The notes under the pieces: generated by a model | Told to the model about the DNA's origin: nothing | Database searches by the model: none | What the model saw: only the letters and a program-made list of their open reading frames with translations | Assembly: GCA_964632395.1 (NCBI GenBank) | Contig: CAZWES010000005.1 | Coordinates: 1 to 54,100, forward strand | DNA from: CAZWES01 sp964632395 | GTDB lineage: Bacteria > Patescibacteriota > Gracilibacteria > Peribacterales > Peribacteraceae | Direction of reading: 5' to 3' | DNA length: 54,100 bases | Shown here: positions 7,452 through 15,538 of the stretch, one piece after another | Layout: every line of letters begins with the position of its first letter | Position numbering within the stretch: the first letter of the stretch is position 1 | Program-made: the position numbers and the translations under genes

Positions 7452-8849
7452 ATGTGCTCTCCCTCCAAACTCACCCTAATCCTCGCATCACTCACCGCAG
7501 GCCTCGTACTCGGTATCACATCAATAACAATAAGTGCGGGCTTACGCGGCTCTGATAGATTTCCGGACGTGCCTGCAGGGTCATATTTTGATGACGCAGT
7601 CGGAGAGATGGCGGAAATAGGAGTCATTCGCGGTCGGCCGGATGGTTCGTTTGATCCGGGGGCGCCGGCATCGCGTGCGGATATTGCAGTTATGTTCAAA
7701 CGGTTCAAAGATTATCTGGAGGGAGGTTCCTCAAGTTCATCATCCCGCAGAAGATCCAGTTCATCATCTTCAAGTTCTTCAGTCGCCCCTCCTCCATCTA
7801 ACCCAGAAGGGTCGGTTCGTTTTACAATCGGTAAATTTGATGCAAAGGAGGATGCCGGGACCGTAAAAATCACACTCATCCGCACAGGCGGTGCAGAGGG
7901 GGTTGTTGCAGTCGAGTACGATCTTGCGGATGGAAGCGCGGAAGCGGCAAAAGATTACATCACCAAAAAAGGAAAGCTGACTTTTGCGGACGGGGAAACT
8001 TCACGGATGGTTTTGCTGGATATAATTGATGATGAGGAGGAAGAGGAAGACGAAACATTCACCATCACAATTTCTGAACCTGATGGTGGAGTGATTATTG
8101 GAACGCCGGCCACAGCAACCATTACGATTGAGGATGATGACGGCGAGGAAAGTTCATCGGGAGATGACAGCCAGACGATTAAGTTCAGCGCATTGGCTTA
8201 CGAGGTTGCCGAGGATGCCGGATCAATCTCAATTACAGTTGAACGCACGGGTGGAGATGACGGTGCGATATCGGTTGAATATGCAACGAGTAACGGCAAG
8301 GCGCTTGCGGTTTCCGATTATCAGGCGGCTAGCGGGGTTTTGGAATTTGCTGATGGCGTAACGGAAAAAAGTTTCACGGTCACAATCAACGACGATCAAA
8401 GTACCGAGGGAAACGAGAAACTCAATCTGACTCTCAGCAATCCATCAGGCGTTGAGCTGGATGAAACTGCAAGCGTGGAAATCACGATACGAGATGACGA
8501 AGTTCTTTCTTCCGGAACGGGGTCCTTAAAATTAAGCGATTCCGAGTATGATGCCGAGGAGAATGCGGGGAAATTTCTGATTACTGTCAAGCGTACAGGC
8601 GGTACAGAAGGAGAAATCTCTGTGGATTACGACACGATAAATGGATCGGCGAAGAAGGGTGATGATTATGAGGAAACCGAAGGCACTCTCATTTTCCGTG
8701 CGGGAGAAGCCGAGAAAACAATTGCCGTTCCGATACTTGATGATGAAAAGAATGATCCGAACGAAACGTTCTCATTCGGTCTGAGTAATCCCACCCATGG
8801 TGCTACTTTGGAAGGGCCGGATACTGCGGTGGTGACGATAAGGCAGTAA
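7452..8849 (+). CDS. Secreted SLH protein with three Calx-beta domains
   Basis: This 465-aa surface protein starts at the ATG at 7452, directly followed by an N-terminal hydrophobic signal (SKLTLILASLTAGLVLG). One SLH module (about residues 34-85, RFPDVPAGSYFDDAV) would anchor it to the wall. A Ser/Arg/Pro linker with two poly-Ser runs follows. Then come three Calx-beta repeats, each starting with an F.Y.V.EDAG pattern and ending ITI.DDD; the acidic loops are of the calcium-binding type. Such domains build adhesive rods. The frame extends upstream to 7401, but that part is repeat sequence. Confidence 0.82.
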   Translation: MCSPSKLTLILASLTAGLVLGITSITISAGLRGSDRFPDVPAGSYFDDAVGEMAEIGVIRGRPDGSFDPGAPASRADIAVMFKRFKDYLEGGSSSSSSRRRSSSSSSSSSVAPPPSNPEGSVRFTIGKFDAKEDAGTVKITLIRTGGAEGVVAVEYDLADGSAEAAKDYITKKGKLTFADGETSRMVLLDIIDDEEEEEDETFTITISEPDGGVIIGTPATATITIEDDDGEESSSGDDSQTIKFSALAYEVAEDAGSISITVERTGGDDGAISVEYATSNGKALAVSDYQAASGVLEFADGVTEKSFTVTINDDQSTEGNEKLNLTLSNPSGVELDETASVEITIRDDEVLSSGTGSLKLSDSEYDAEENAGKFLITVKRTGGTEGEISVDYDTINGSAKKGDDYEETEGTLIFRAGEAEKTIAVPILDDEKNDPNETFSFGLSNPTHGATLEGPDTAVVTIRQ

Positions 8850-8955
8850 CACGGCTTCGCGGTGTTAGAGAAATGTATGTCTATGTCGTTATCACCTGGC
8901 CTGTGATGGCGATCCCGCTACGCCGGTGTTAATGCCTTAGTGTAAGATACGTGAT

Positions 8956-9408
8956 ATGCGTAAGAATCCTTTTTTCTCACTATTTCAGGCTCTAAACAGT
9001 GCGAATGTGCGGTATCTGATCGTCGGCGGATCTGCGATGAATCTGAGCGAGTCGCTTCCGTATAGGGGGGATGTTGAGGTTGTGGTTGCGAGTGGCGAAT
9101 TGCCAACTGGTGCAGTGATGGAGGCAATTTCATTGCATGTGACGAAAATAAATCCGGAAAAGTTTGATGAGCATTGGCAAAAAAGGTGCTGCAAGGACGT
9201 GGGGAATCTAAATCTTCCATTTATGTCTGCGAATGATCGGCGGACACTTCGACTCGAAGAAAAATCAGGAGCTGATCGTGATTACCTGCGACGCTGCAAG
9301 GCGAGCACGAATGAGCAGAGGCTTGAGTGGCTTGCAGCTGCGTGGGAGCTTGTGAATGAAGTAAAGATGGGTGCAAAAAAGCCGAGAAAATTGCCTGTGG
9401 GACCTTGA
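8956..9408 (+). CDS. Nucleotidyltransferase-fold protein
   Basis: This is a 150-aa protein. Residues about 8-48 follow the start of the polymerase-beta-type nucleotidyltransferase pattern seen in MNT and AbiEii-like proteins: LNSANVRYLIVGGSAMNLS, then RGDVEVVVA. The usual catalytic D.D appears here as DVE, so activity is uncertain. The rest is a helical, charged tail. A TAAGAT box ends seven bases before the ATG. It could be one half of a toxin-antitoxin pair, but no HEPN partner is adjacent. Confidence 0.55.
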   Translation: MRKNPFFSLFQALNSANVRYLIVGGSAMNLSESLPYRGDVEVVVASGELPTGAVMEAISLHVTKINPEKFDEHWQKRCCKDVGNLNLPFMSANDRRTLRLEEKSGADRDYLRRCKASTNEQRLEWLAAAWELVNEVKMGAKKPRKLPVGP

Positions 9409-9439
9409 ATCGGTGTGGATTTAAGTGTTTAGTTTGTAC

Positions 9440-9754
9440 ATGTCAAGCAAACCAAAAGAGGCATATACCGGAGTTATCATTGCTCAGGAAGTATCTAATT
9501 CCAGGGATGCGTCGTTTGCGAATCGTGTGGATTTTGCACTACAACAATTAGGCATTTCCGCCGATGTGTGTAACAGATTGGAGGAAGATATGGATGTATT
9601 GTGGGTTCATCAGTTGAATGGGATTGATCGACAAGCAATATTGGATATTGCTAATTTCGGTAAAAAAATGATGCAGGTTTTAGATAGAGGTCTTGCGCGT
9701 GCGGGGATTAAGCTGGAGGAGGATGGCACGCTTACGGATCTGTTTGGAGAATAA
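9440..9754 (+). CDS. Hypothetical protein
   Basis: This 104-aa acidic protein has no signal peptide or membrane helix. The ATG at 9440 (MSSKPKEAYTG) is preferred over a GTG at 9425, because a TTTAGT box lies six bases before it, matching the leaderless spacing seen elsewhere in the window. The middle is helical (SFANRVDFALQQLG). It follows the nucleotidyltransferase gene by 31 bp, but its own -10 box suggests separate transcription. No family is recognised. Confidence 0.5.
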   Translation: MSSKPKEAYTGVIIAQEVSNSRDASFANRVDFALQQLGISADVCNRLEEDMDVLWVHQLNGIDRQAILDIANFGKKMMQVLDRGLARAGIKLEEDGTLTDLFGE

Positions 9755-9852
9755 GGGTAATAAAAAACCTTTCCTTTGGCTTCGTGTAAATTGATGTTTA
9801 ACGTTACAATATGTTGCGGACTGATATTCTCCTTAGCATTACCGTTGTCCAT

Positions 9853-9939
9853 GCCCAGGTGGCGGAACTGGTAGACGCGCACGCTTGAGGGGCGTGTGGG
9901 AGCAATCCCGTGGAAGTTCGAGTCTTCTCCTGGGCACCA
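9853..9939 (+). tRNA. tRNA-Leu (GAG)
   Basis: The acceptor stem GCCCAGG (9853-9859) pairs perfectly with CCTGGGC (9929-9935), followed by an encoded ACCA. The anticodon stem CACGC/GCGTG encloses the loop TTGAGGG, giving anticodon GAG. The long variable arm (TGGGAGCAATCCC) confirms a class II tRNA. The T arm has GTTCGAG. Confidence 0.95.
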
Positions 9940-9940
9940 G

Positions 9941-10038
9941 CCTTCGCTCTGCGAAGGCTGCCCGCCGTAGCTCTGCCTTTGTGGCAGGCATTTTTGCATT
10001 GGGGCAGAGCTACGGCTGGCAAGCCAACAGAGCGAAGG
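9941..10038. repeat. Nested palindrome downstream of tRNA-Leu
   Basis: An outer 11-bp arm (CCTTCGCTCTG at 9941-9951 with CAGAGCGAAGG at 10028-10038) encloses a 14-bp arm, GCCGTAGCTCTGCC at 9964-9977 with its complement at 10003-10016. A further local hairpin, CCTTCGCTCTGCGAAGG, sits at the left end. It could serve as the 3' end of the tRNA transcript, but its size suggests a small mobile or dispersed element. Confidence 0.7.
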
Positions 10039-10095
10039 TGGGCGGTATCCCGCAATAGTTATCGTTTGCTACGTGTCATGGAGTAAACTCTCTCT

Positions 10096-10755
10096 GTGCC
10101 AAATAATCTCTCCGCACAGGCTATTTTTACGAAGCTCGCCAAGCTCTACCGCCCTCCCAAAACCTTCCTCCGCCACCGCACACATCTGGATCTGCTCATT
10201 GCCACCATCCTCTCTGCACAGTGCACAGATAAAAAAGTGAATGAGGTCACGCGCACACTCTTCAAAAAGTATCGAAAAGCAGAGGATTATGTGAAGGTCA
10301 CTCAGTCAGAGTTTGAAAAAGATATCAGGCAAACAGGATTCTTTCATATGAAGGCAAAAAACATACGCACACTTTGCCACATTCTTTTACAGAGGCACGG
10401 GGGCAGAGTTCCAAAAACGATGGATGAACTGGTCAAGCTACCGGGTGTCGGACGCAAGACTGCTGCAATAATCCTTTATGCGTTGTTTGGGAAGATTGAG
10501 GGGATAGCCGTGGATACTCATGTGATGCGACTTTCTAAGCGGATGGGGCTTACAAAAAGCAAAGATCCAAAGAAAATTGAAAAGGATTTGATGAAGGCTT
10601 TGACAAAGTCAAAATGGGGCAGAATAAACCCGCTCATGATCAGCCATGGGCGCAAGGTTTGTACGGCAAAGGAAAGAAAGTGTGGGGAGTGTGTTTTCAA
10701 GAAGGAGTGTCCTTCATCCACGATCATGAAAAGATCGGACAAGGCGAGGAGATGA
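10096..10755 (+). CDS. nth: Endonuclease III (DNA glycosylase/AP lyase)
   Basis: This 219-aa base-excision repair enzyme removes oxidised pyrimidines and cuts the abasic site. The helix-hairpin-helix LPGVGRKTAA is at about residues 115-124 with the catalytic Lys121, and the catalytic Asp140 lies in VDTHVMRL. The C-terminal [4Fe-4S] cluster has four Cys in C-x6-C-x2-C-x5-C spacing (near 188-205). The start is GTG at 10096, supported by a TAAACT box that ends exactly six bases upstream. There is no Shine-Dalgarno site. asnS follows 30 bp downstream. Confidence 0.95.
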   Translation: MPNNLSAQAIFTKLAKLYRPPKTFLRHRTHLDLLIATILSAQCTDKKVNEVTRTLFKKYRKAEDYVKVTQSEFEKDIRQTGFFHMKAKNIRTLCHILLQRHGGRVPKTMDELVKLPGVGRKTAAIILYALFGKIEGIAVDTHVMRLSKRMGLTKSKDPKKIEKDLMKALTKSKWGRINPLMISHGRKVCTAKERKCGECVFKKECPSSTIMKRSDKARR

Positions 10756-10785
10756 TGTATTCTATGTGATAGAGTGTAATTCCCC

Positions 10786-12195
10786 ATGGCGAATAGCATA
10801 AAAGACATTCTCGCCGGCGATCAGGAAGTGGGATCAAGCGTGGTTGTACGCGGTTGGGTGCGTACGCGGCGCGATTCCAAGGCTGGTCTTTCCTTTATAC
10901 ATCTTTCCGATGGATCGTGCTTCGATCCTATTCAAATTATTGCACCCAAAGACTTGCAAAACTACGAGTCAGAAATTCTTCACATAACAGCCGGGTGTGC
11001 GGTGGAGGTTGCTGGTAAAGTTGTTGAATCGCCCGGTAAGGGGCAAGCGGATGAAATACAGGCGGAAACTGTGAAGGTGATCGGATGGGTGGAGGATCCG
11101 GAAACATATCCGCTCGCTCCCAAAAAACACAGCTTTGAATACCTGCGGGAAATTGCGCACCTTCGTCCGCGCACAAATACTTTTGGCGCCATCACGCGTG
11201 TCCGACATACGCTTGCGATGGCGATCCACAAATTTTTCCACGAGAACGGATTTTACTGGATCAACACTCCCATTATTACCGCGAGTGATTGCGAAGGGGC
11301 AGGGGAGATGTTTAGAGTTTCCACGCTTGATCTGCTTAATCTCCCGATCGGCGAGAATAAAAAAGTTGATTTTTCACAGGACTTTTTTGGCCGCGAAGCA
11401 TTCCTCACGGTATCCGGCCAGCTAAATGTGGAGTGCTACAGCCAGGCGCTCAGCAGGGTCTACACATTTGGCCCCACGTTCCGTGCAGAAAATTCCAACA
11501 CATCACGTCATCTTGCAGAGTTCTGGATGATTGAGCCGGAAATTGCGTTTGCAGATTTGGGTGATGGTGCTGATTTGGCGGAGGCTCTGCTTAAGTACAT
11601 CTTCAAAAAATTGCTTACGGACTGTCCCGATGATATGGATTTCTTCCAGCAGCGAATAGATAAAACATGCATCGAGCGACTGCAGAAATTTGTGGATTCA
11701 GACTTTGTGCGCATGGAATACAGCGAGGCTATAAAAATTCTGGAGAACTCAAAACAAGCAAAAGAGGGTAAGTTCGAATTTTCTGTTAAATGGGGTATTG
11801 ATTTGCAGACTGAGCACGAGCGGTATCTTACAGAGGAGCATGTGGGTTCGCCCGTAGTTGTCATCAATTATCCAAAGAAGATCAAAGCGTTTTACATGCG
11901 GTTGAATGATGACAATAAAACTGTTGCAGCTATGGATGTTTTGGCACCGGGAATCGGGGAGATAATCGGCGGTTCGCAGCGCGAGGAGCGGTTGGATGTT
12001 TTGGATAAGAGAATTGAAGAGGTGGGACTCGAGAAAGAACATTACTCGTGGTACAGGGATCTCCGCCGATATGGAACAACGCCGCATGCTGGTTTTGGAT
12101 TAGGATTCGAGCGCACTATCTCATACGCAACCGGGATGGAAAATGTGCGTGATGTGATTCCATTTGCACGAACGCCGGGGCATGCTGATTTTTAA
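10786..12195 (+). CDS. asnS: Asparaginyl-tRNA synthetase
   Basis: This 469-aa class II synthetase charges tRNA-Asn with asparagine. The N-terminal OB-fold anticodon-binding domain (about 1-105) contains VVVRGWVRTRRDSK. The catalytic domain shows the AsnRS-type segment YPLAPKKHSFEYLRE, motif 2 (FRAENSNTSRHLAEFWM) and motif 3 (GFGLGFERTI). The region RVRHTLAMAIHKFF fits AsnRS better than AspRS, and length matches the family. A TGTAAT box lies five bases before the ATG, so it may have its own promoter as well as read-through from nth. Confidence 0.94.
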   Translation: MANSIKDILAGDQEVGSSVVVRGWVRTRRDSKAGLSFIHLSDGSCFDPIQIIAPKDLQNYESEILHITAGCAVEVAGKVVESPGKGQADEIQAETVKVIGWVEDPETYPLAPKKHSFEYLREIAHLRPRTNTFGAITRVRHTLAMAIHKFFHENGFYWINTPIITASDCEGAGEMFRVSTLDLLNLPIGENKKVDFSQDFFGREAFLTVSGQLNVECYSQALSRVYTFGPTFRAENSNTSRHLAEFWMIEPEIAFADLGDGADLAEALLKYIFKKLLTDCPDDMDFFQQRIDKTCIERLQKFVDSDFVRMEYSEAIKILENSKQAKEGKFEFSVKWGIDLQTEHERYLTEEHVGSPVVVINYPKKIKAFYMRLNDDNKTVAAMDVLAPGIGEIIGGSQREERLDVLDKRIEEVGLEKEHYSWYRDLRRYGTTPHAGFGLGFERTISYATGMENVRDVIPFARTPGHADF

Positions 12196-12353
12196 CTTCT
12201 AGTTGCTTCCCTGTTTTCTTTGGCGGGGAGAAATTGTTTCTCGTACACGCCCGCGCGTTTTTGAGAGGGCATTAGCGGCTTTGTCGCTCGCTGGCCTCTT
12301 CTTTGCGGCAGGCCGACCAGATTGTAATAACCTTTCGAGATGCTGAAGGTTGG

Positions 12354-14588
12354 TCAATTGCATACGTTTATCATACTCGTAAATGTGTTTTCATCAATTA
12401 TTCGCACCTCCAACTCTTTTGCCTTATTAGCCTTACTCCCAGGGTCTGCTCCTGCAAGAACGTAATCAGTATTTTTGCTGACTGAAGAACTCACCTTTCC
12501 ACCGCGTTCTTTGATCATTTTCTTTGCTCCCTCGCGTGAAAGAGAGGGGAGTGTGCCGGTCAACACAAATGTTTTTCCTGCGAAAATTTGTTCGACTGTG
12601 GAGCCCTCGGGAATCAGGCAGGTAACTCCGCCGTTTTCGAATTTATGAACGAGTGCACGGTTATCTTCGTCATTTACCCAATTGATGATGGATTCTGCGA
12701 CTACCTCACCGATGCCTTCGATTTGGGAGAGATTGTCGGGTGATGAGGATTGGAGGGTTTGGAGGAAGCTAGATAATGTAACAGCTTCCAGTTGAACGTT
12801 CTTTTGTGGTTCGTTGAATAGGGATTGTTGAGAGCGGAACGCGTGTCGCCCCTCGCCCTTCGACTCCGCGTTTTGTGTCATGGTTCGACTCCGCTCACCA
12901 TGACACAAAACGCTCCGCTCAGGATGACAGCTCGGGGTGACACGCTTAGTCTTCCACGGCAACCTCCTCGCCAAAATCTCCGCAGTTTCCCGTCCAACGT
13001 GCCGAATGCCAAGCGCAAAAATTAAGCGGTCTAGTGGCACGTGCCTCGCACCATCAATCGCAGTCAAAACATTCTCAATTTTCTTTTCTTTAAATAGCGG
13101 TATCTGACTCAATTCATTCTCAGTCAAAAAGAAAATATCCGCGGGGTCCGAGATGAATCTTCCTTCGATCAGATCTTCAATTGTTTCGTTCCCGAGTCCC
13201 TCGATATTGAAGGCGTAGCGTGAAACTGTATGCTCAACTCTCTCCTGCCTTACTGCAGAGCATTTGGGATTTGTGCACCTGTGGACTGCTTCTCCTTCCG
13301 GCCTACTTAGATCACCTGAGCAACTTGGGCAATGCTTTGGAAAGTGGAATTTTCTTGCTCCCTTTTTCCTCAAATTAGTAAGAGCCTCTACAACTTCCGG
13401 AATAATATCTCCTGCTTTCTGTACAATCACAGTATCGCCGATTCGGATATCAAGTCTTTGGATTTCATCCTCGTTATGCAGCGTTGCCCTCGTCACAGTT
13501 GTTCCGGCAAGTTGTACAGGGGTCAAAAGTGCAACGGGAGTGATTGCACCTGTTCGGCCAACTTGCAACTCAATATCCTGGATAACTGCTGTTCCCTGCT
13601 CAGCGGCGAACTTATATGCCCTTGCCCAACGTGGGGCTTTTGCAGTTGAGCCGAGATCTTTCTGTGTCTGCAGGTCATTCACCTTCAAAACCAGACCATC
13701 AATTTCATACGGAAGTGAGTCGCGTTTCTTTTCCCATTTTTTGAGGAGCGCGTCAGCCTCTCCAACTTTTTTGATGACTGAATAATCCTTGTTAATCGGT
13801 AGTCCGAGTGATGCGATGGTCTCCAAAATTTCTGATTGATTTGAAAGGTTGATTGACTCAGATACCTCCTCATTCAGTCCGTAACAAAAGATCTGCATAT
13901 CACGATCTGCTGCAATTTGTGGATCAAGTTGGCGTACAGATCCGGCTGCTGCATTCCTTGGGTTTGCAAATTTTTCATCATCCGGGAGGTTTTTATTTAT
14001 CTTCTCCAGGGTTTTTTTGGACATGTAAACTTCCCCACCAACTTCAACGAATCGAGTATCAGATGACTTCAATTTATCATTCGGACGCAGTGAAAATGGA
14101 ATTGATTCAATTGTCCGCATTGTGTGGGTTACATCTTCGCCTTCCACTCCATTTCCACGAGTCAATGCCCTGACGAATTTGTATTCACCATCATTTTGCC
14201 TTTCAAAGATCAGAGTGATGTTGAGACCGTCAATTTTCAGTTCCGCAACGCATTCAAAGTTTTGATCGGGTTTATCCAGTGCGCGTCTCATTTGGTCTTC
14301 CCATTCCGTGAGATCTTCGGATGAGAAGGTGTCTGCAAGGGATTCTTTCTTCGTCAGATGTGCGACTTTTGGCAGCCTTCCATCAATTGGTGCGCCCACT
14401 CTCTGCGTTGGTGAATCCGGCGTCACGAGGCCTGGAAATTCCGTCTCAAGCTCAATCAACTCCTTTTTTAGTGCATCGCGCACGGCCTCGCTCACCTCGC
14501 TTTTATTCAAAATGAAGTATTCGTGGTTACGTTGCCGGATTTCGGCTCGGAGGGCAGTGATGCGCGCTTGGGCTTCGGATTTGGTCAC
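12354..14588 (-). CDS. ligA: NAD-dependent DNA ligase with an in-frame repeat insertion
   Basis: This 744-aa enzyme seals nicks in replication and repair using NAD. The adenylation domain has catalytic Lys118 in ELKIDG and the motif NPRNAAAGS. A four-Cys zinc site (HCPSC, HRCTNPKC) follows, then helix-hairpin-helix repeats (GIRHVGRETAE, IEGIGEVVAESI) and a C-terminal BRCT domain (FAGKTFVLTG). The start is a GTG with a TAGAAT box ending six bases upstream; that box overlaps the stop codon of the preceding SLH gene. About 35 residues near 548-583 (CHPERSVLCHGERSRTM) are not ligase sequence but a translated palindromic repeat between two hairpin motifs. Confidence 0.95.
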   Translation of the reverse strand: MTKSEAQARITALRAEIRQRNHEYFILNKSEVSEAVRDALKKELIELETEFPGLVTPDSPTQRVGAPIDGRLPKVAHLTKKESLADTFSSEDLTEWEDQMRRALDKPDQNFECVAELKIDGLNITLIFERQNDGEYKFVRALTRGNGVEGEDVTHTMRTIESIPFSLRPNDKLKSSDTRFVEVGGEVYMSKKTLEKINKNLPDDEKFANPRNAAAGSVRQLDPQIAADRDMQIFCYGLNEEVSESINLSNQSEILETIASLGLPINKDYSVIKKVGEADALLKKWEKKRDSLPYEIDGLVLKVNDLQTQKDLGSTAKAPRWARAYKFAAEQGTAVIQDIELQVGRTGAITPVALLTPVQLAGTTVTRATLHNEDEIQRLDIRIGDTVIVQKAGDIIPEVVEALTNLRKKGARKFHFPKHCPSCSGDLSRPEGEAVHRCTNPKCSAVRQERVEHTVSRYAFNIEGLGNETIEDLIEGRFISDPADIFFLTENELSQIPLFKEKKIENVLTAIDGARHVPLDRLIFALGIRHVGRETAEILARRLPWKTKRVTPSCHPERSVLCHGERSRTMTQNAESKGEGRHAFRSQQSLFNEPQKNVQLEAVTLSSFLQTLQSSSPDNLSQIEGIGEVVAESIINWVNDEDNRALVHKFENGGVTCLIPEGSTVEQIFAGKTFVLTGTLPSLSREGAKKMIKERGGKVSSSVSKNTDYVLAGADPGSKANKAKELEVRIIDENTFTSMINVCN
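12841..12945. repeat. Palindromic repeat inserted in frame in ligA
   Basis: A perfect 15-bp inverted repeat, GTTTTGTGTCATGGT at 12870-12884 with its complement at 12897-12911, has a 12-nt loop. Outer arms GCGTGTC and GACACGC (12841-12847, 12939-12945) bound the element. Its length keeps the ligase frame open. Related sequence lies at 3638-3745. Confidence 0.8.
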
Positions 14589-14597
14589 CTAGCTATT

Positions 14598-15383
14598 CTA
14601 CAGTACGCCCATTGCTTCTCTTACCATTTTTGCAACCTCCGCCCTGTTCACAGGATCATTCGGCCGGAATGTGCCCTTTTCCGATCCATCGGGATTTGTG
14701 TCACCAGATACAATCTCAAGTGCATAGGCATAGGCAATATCATTCTTGTACTCGTGATCAGCTGAGTCTGCAAATGGTGGAGAGCCCTCCGGCACATCAA
14801 TTCCAAATGCTTTTAGGACGTAGTGCAAGACTTCAGCTCTACTTGCTGGCGCATTCAAATCAGTTGCACTCGTCACACCAAAATCCATGCTCTGTGCACA
14901 TAAGACATAGTCTTTCGCCCAGTGATCCATCGCCTGCGGGTGGGCAAGGATTCCCTCGCATGAGCCTGTATCAACCCCCGCAGCGCCGAGCGCGATTTTT
15001 ATTGCCTCCGCGTGAGTCACATTGTTCCCCGGGCCGTACTCTCCGGTTGGGTTTCCTTCCGCATCCTTGTAACCCGAAACTATTTCAAGATCCGTAAGAA
15101 CCTGGACATGTGAATAAAACCATGAATCCTTCTGCACATCCCACATCGTGACTGCCTGATCTCCTATTGTGACCTGCAGAAAGTTTGTGGGGTCGCCCTG
15201 TGCTGCTGCATCAAGTTCTTCCAGTAAACTCCCCAGATCATTTCCATCACTTTCCATTGATTGCTCCAATTCTTCGATGCTTTTAGTCAAACCTTCCGTA
15301 TCAATAAAAGCCTGAGTTGTTATCGGAGCCAGAAGGAGTGAGAGGATTGTGCATGCAAGAAGCACAGGGATCAGTTTTTTCAT
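14598..15383 (-). CDS. Secreted protein with SLH domains
   Basis: This 261-aa exported protein begins with a clear signal peptide (MKKLIPVLLACTILSLLLAP). A short acidic helix (SIEELEQSMESDGND) follows. Three SLH-like modules span about residues 80-260: DSWFYSHVQVLTDL, then HWAKDYVLCAQSMDFG, and last YKNDIAYAYALEIVSGD with FRPNDPVNRAEVAKM. It is essentially a bare wall-anchoring unit, perhaps a minor S-layer component. An alternative start at 15404 adds seven residues. It ends nine bases before ligA, whose promoter it appears to overlap. Confidence 0.8.
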   Translation of the reverse strand: MKKLIPVLLACTILSLLLAPITTQAFIDTEGLTKSIEELEQSMESDGNDLGSLLEELDAAAQGDPTNFLQVTIGDQAVTMWDVQKDSWFYSHVQVLTDLEIVSGYKDAEGNPTGEYGPGNNVTHAEAIKIALGAAGVDTGSCEGILAHPQAMDHWAKDYVLCAQSMDFGVTSATDLNAPASRAEVLHYVLKAFGIDVPEGSPPFADSADHEYKNDIAYAYALEIVSGDTNPDGSEKGTFRPNDPVNRAEVAKMVREAMGVL

Positions 15384-15538
15384 AGGGTCGTTTGGGAATG
15401 ACATGCAAATCGTAGCATCGGCGGTGCAACTTCTGTGATAAAACTTCGCTTGCATGTTTTTCTGTGCATTGCCTAGTAATTCAAGTCATTAGCCGAGTGG
15501 AGGTAACATTTAGGGCAATTCATACCTCTTTTTTTATC

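Noticed and set aside
9610..9999. Minus-strand frame across tRNA-Leu
   Set aside because: It contains the antisense-tRNA peptide (CPGEDSNFHG) and overlaps the gene at 9440-9754; not a protein gene.
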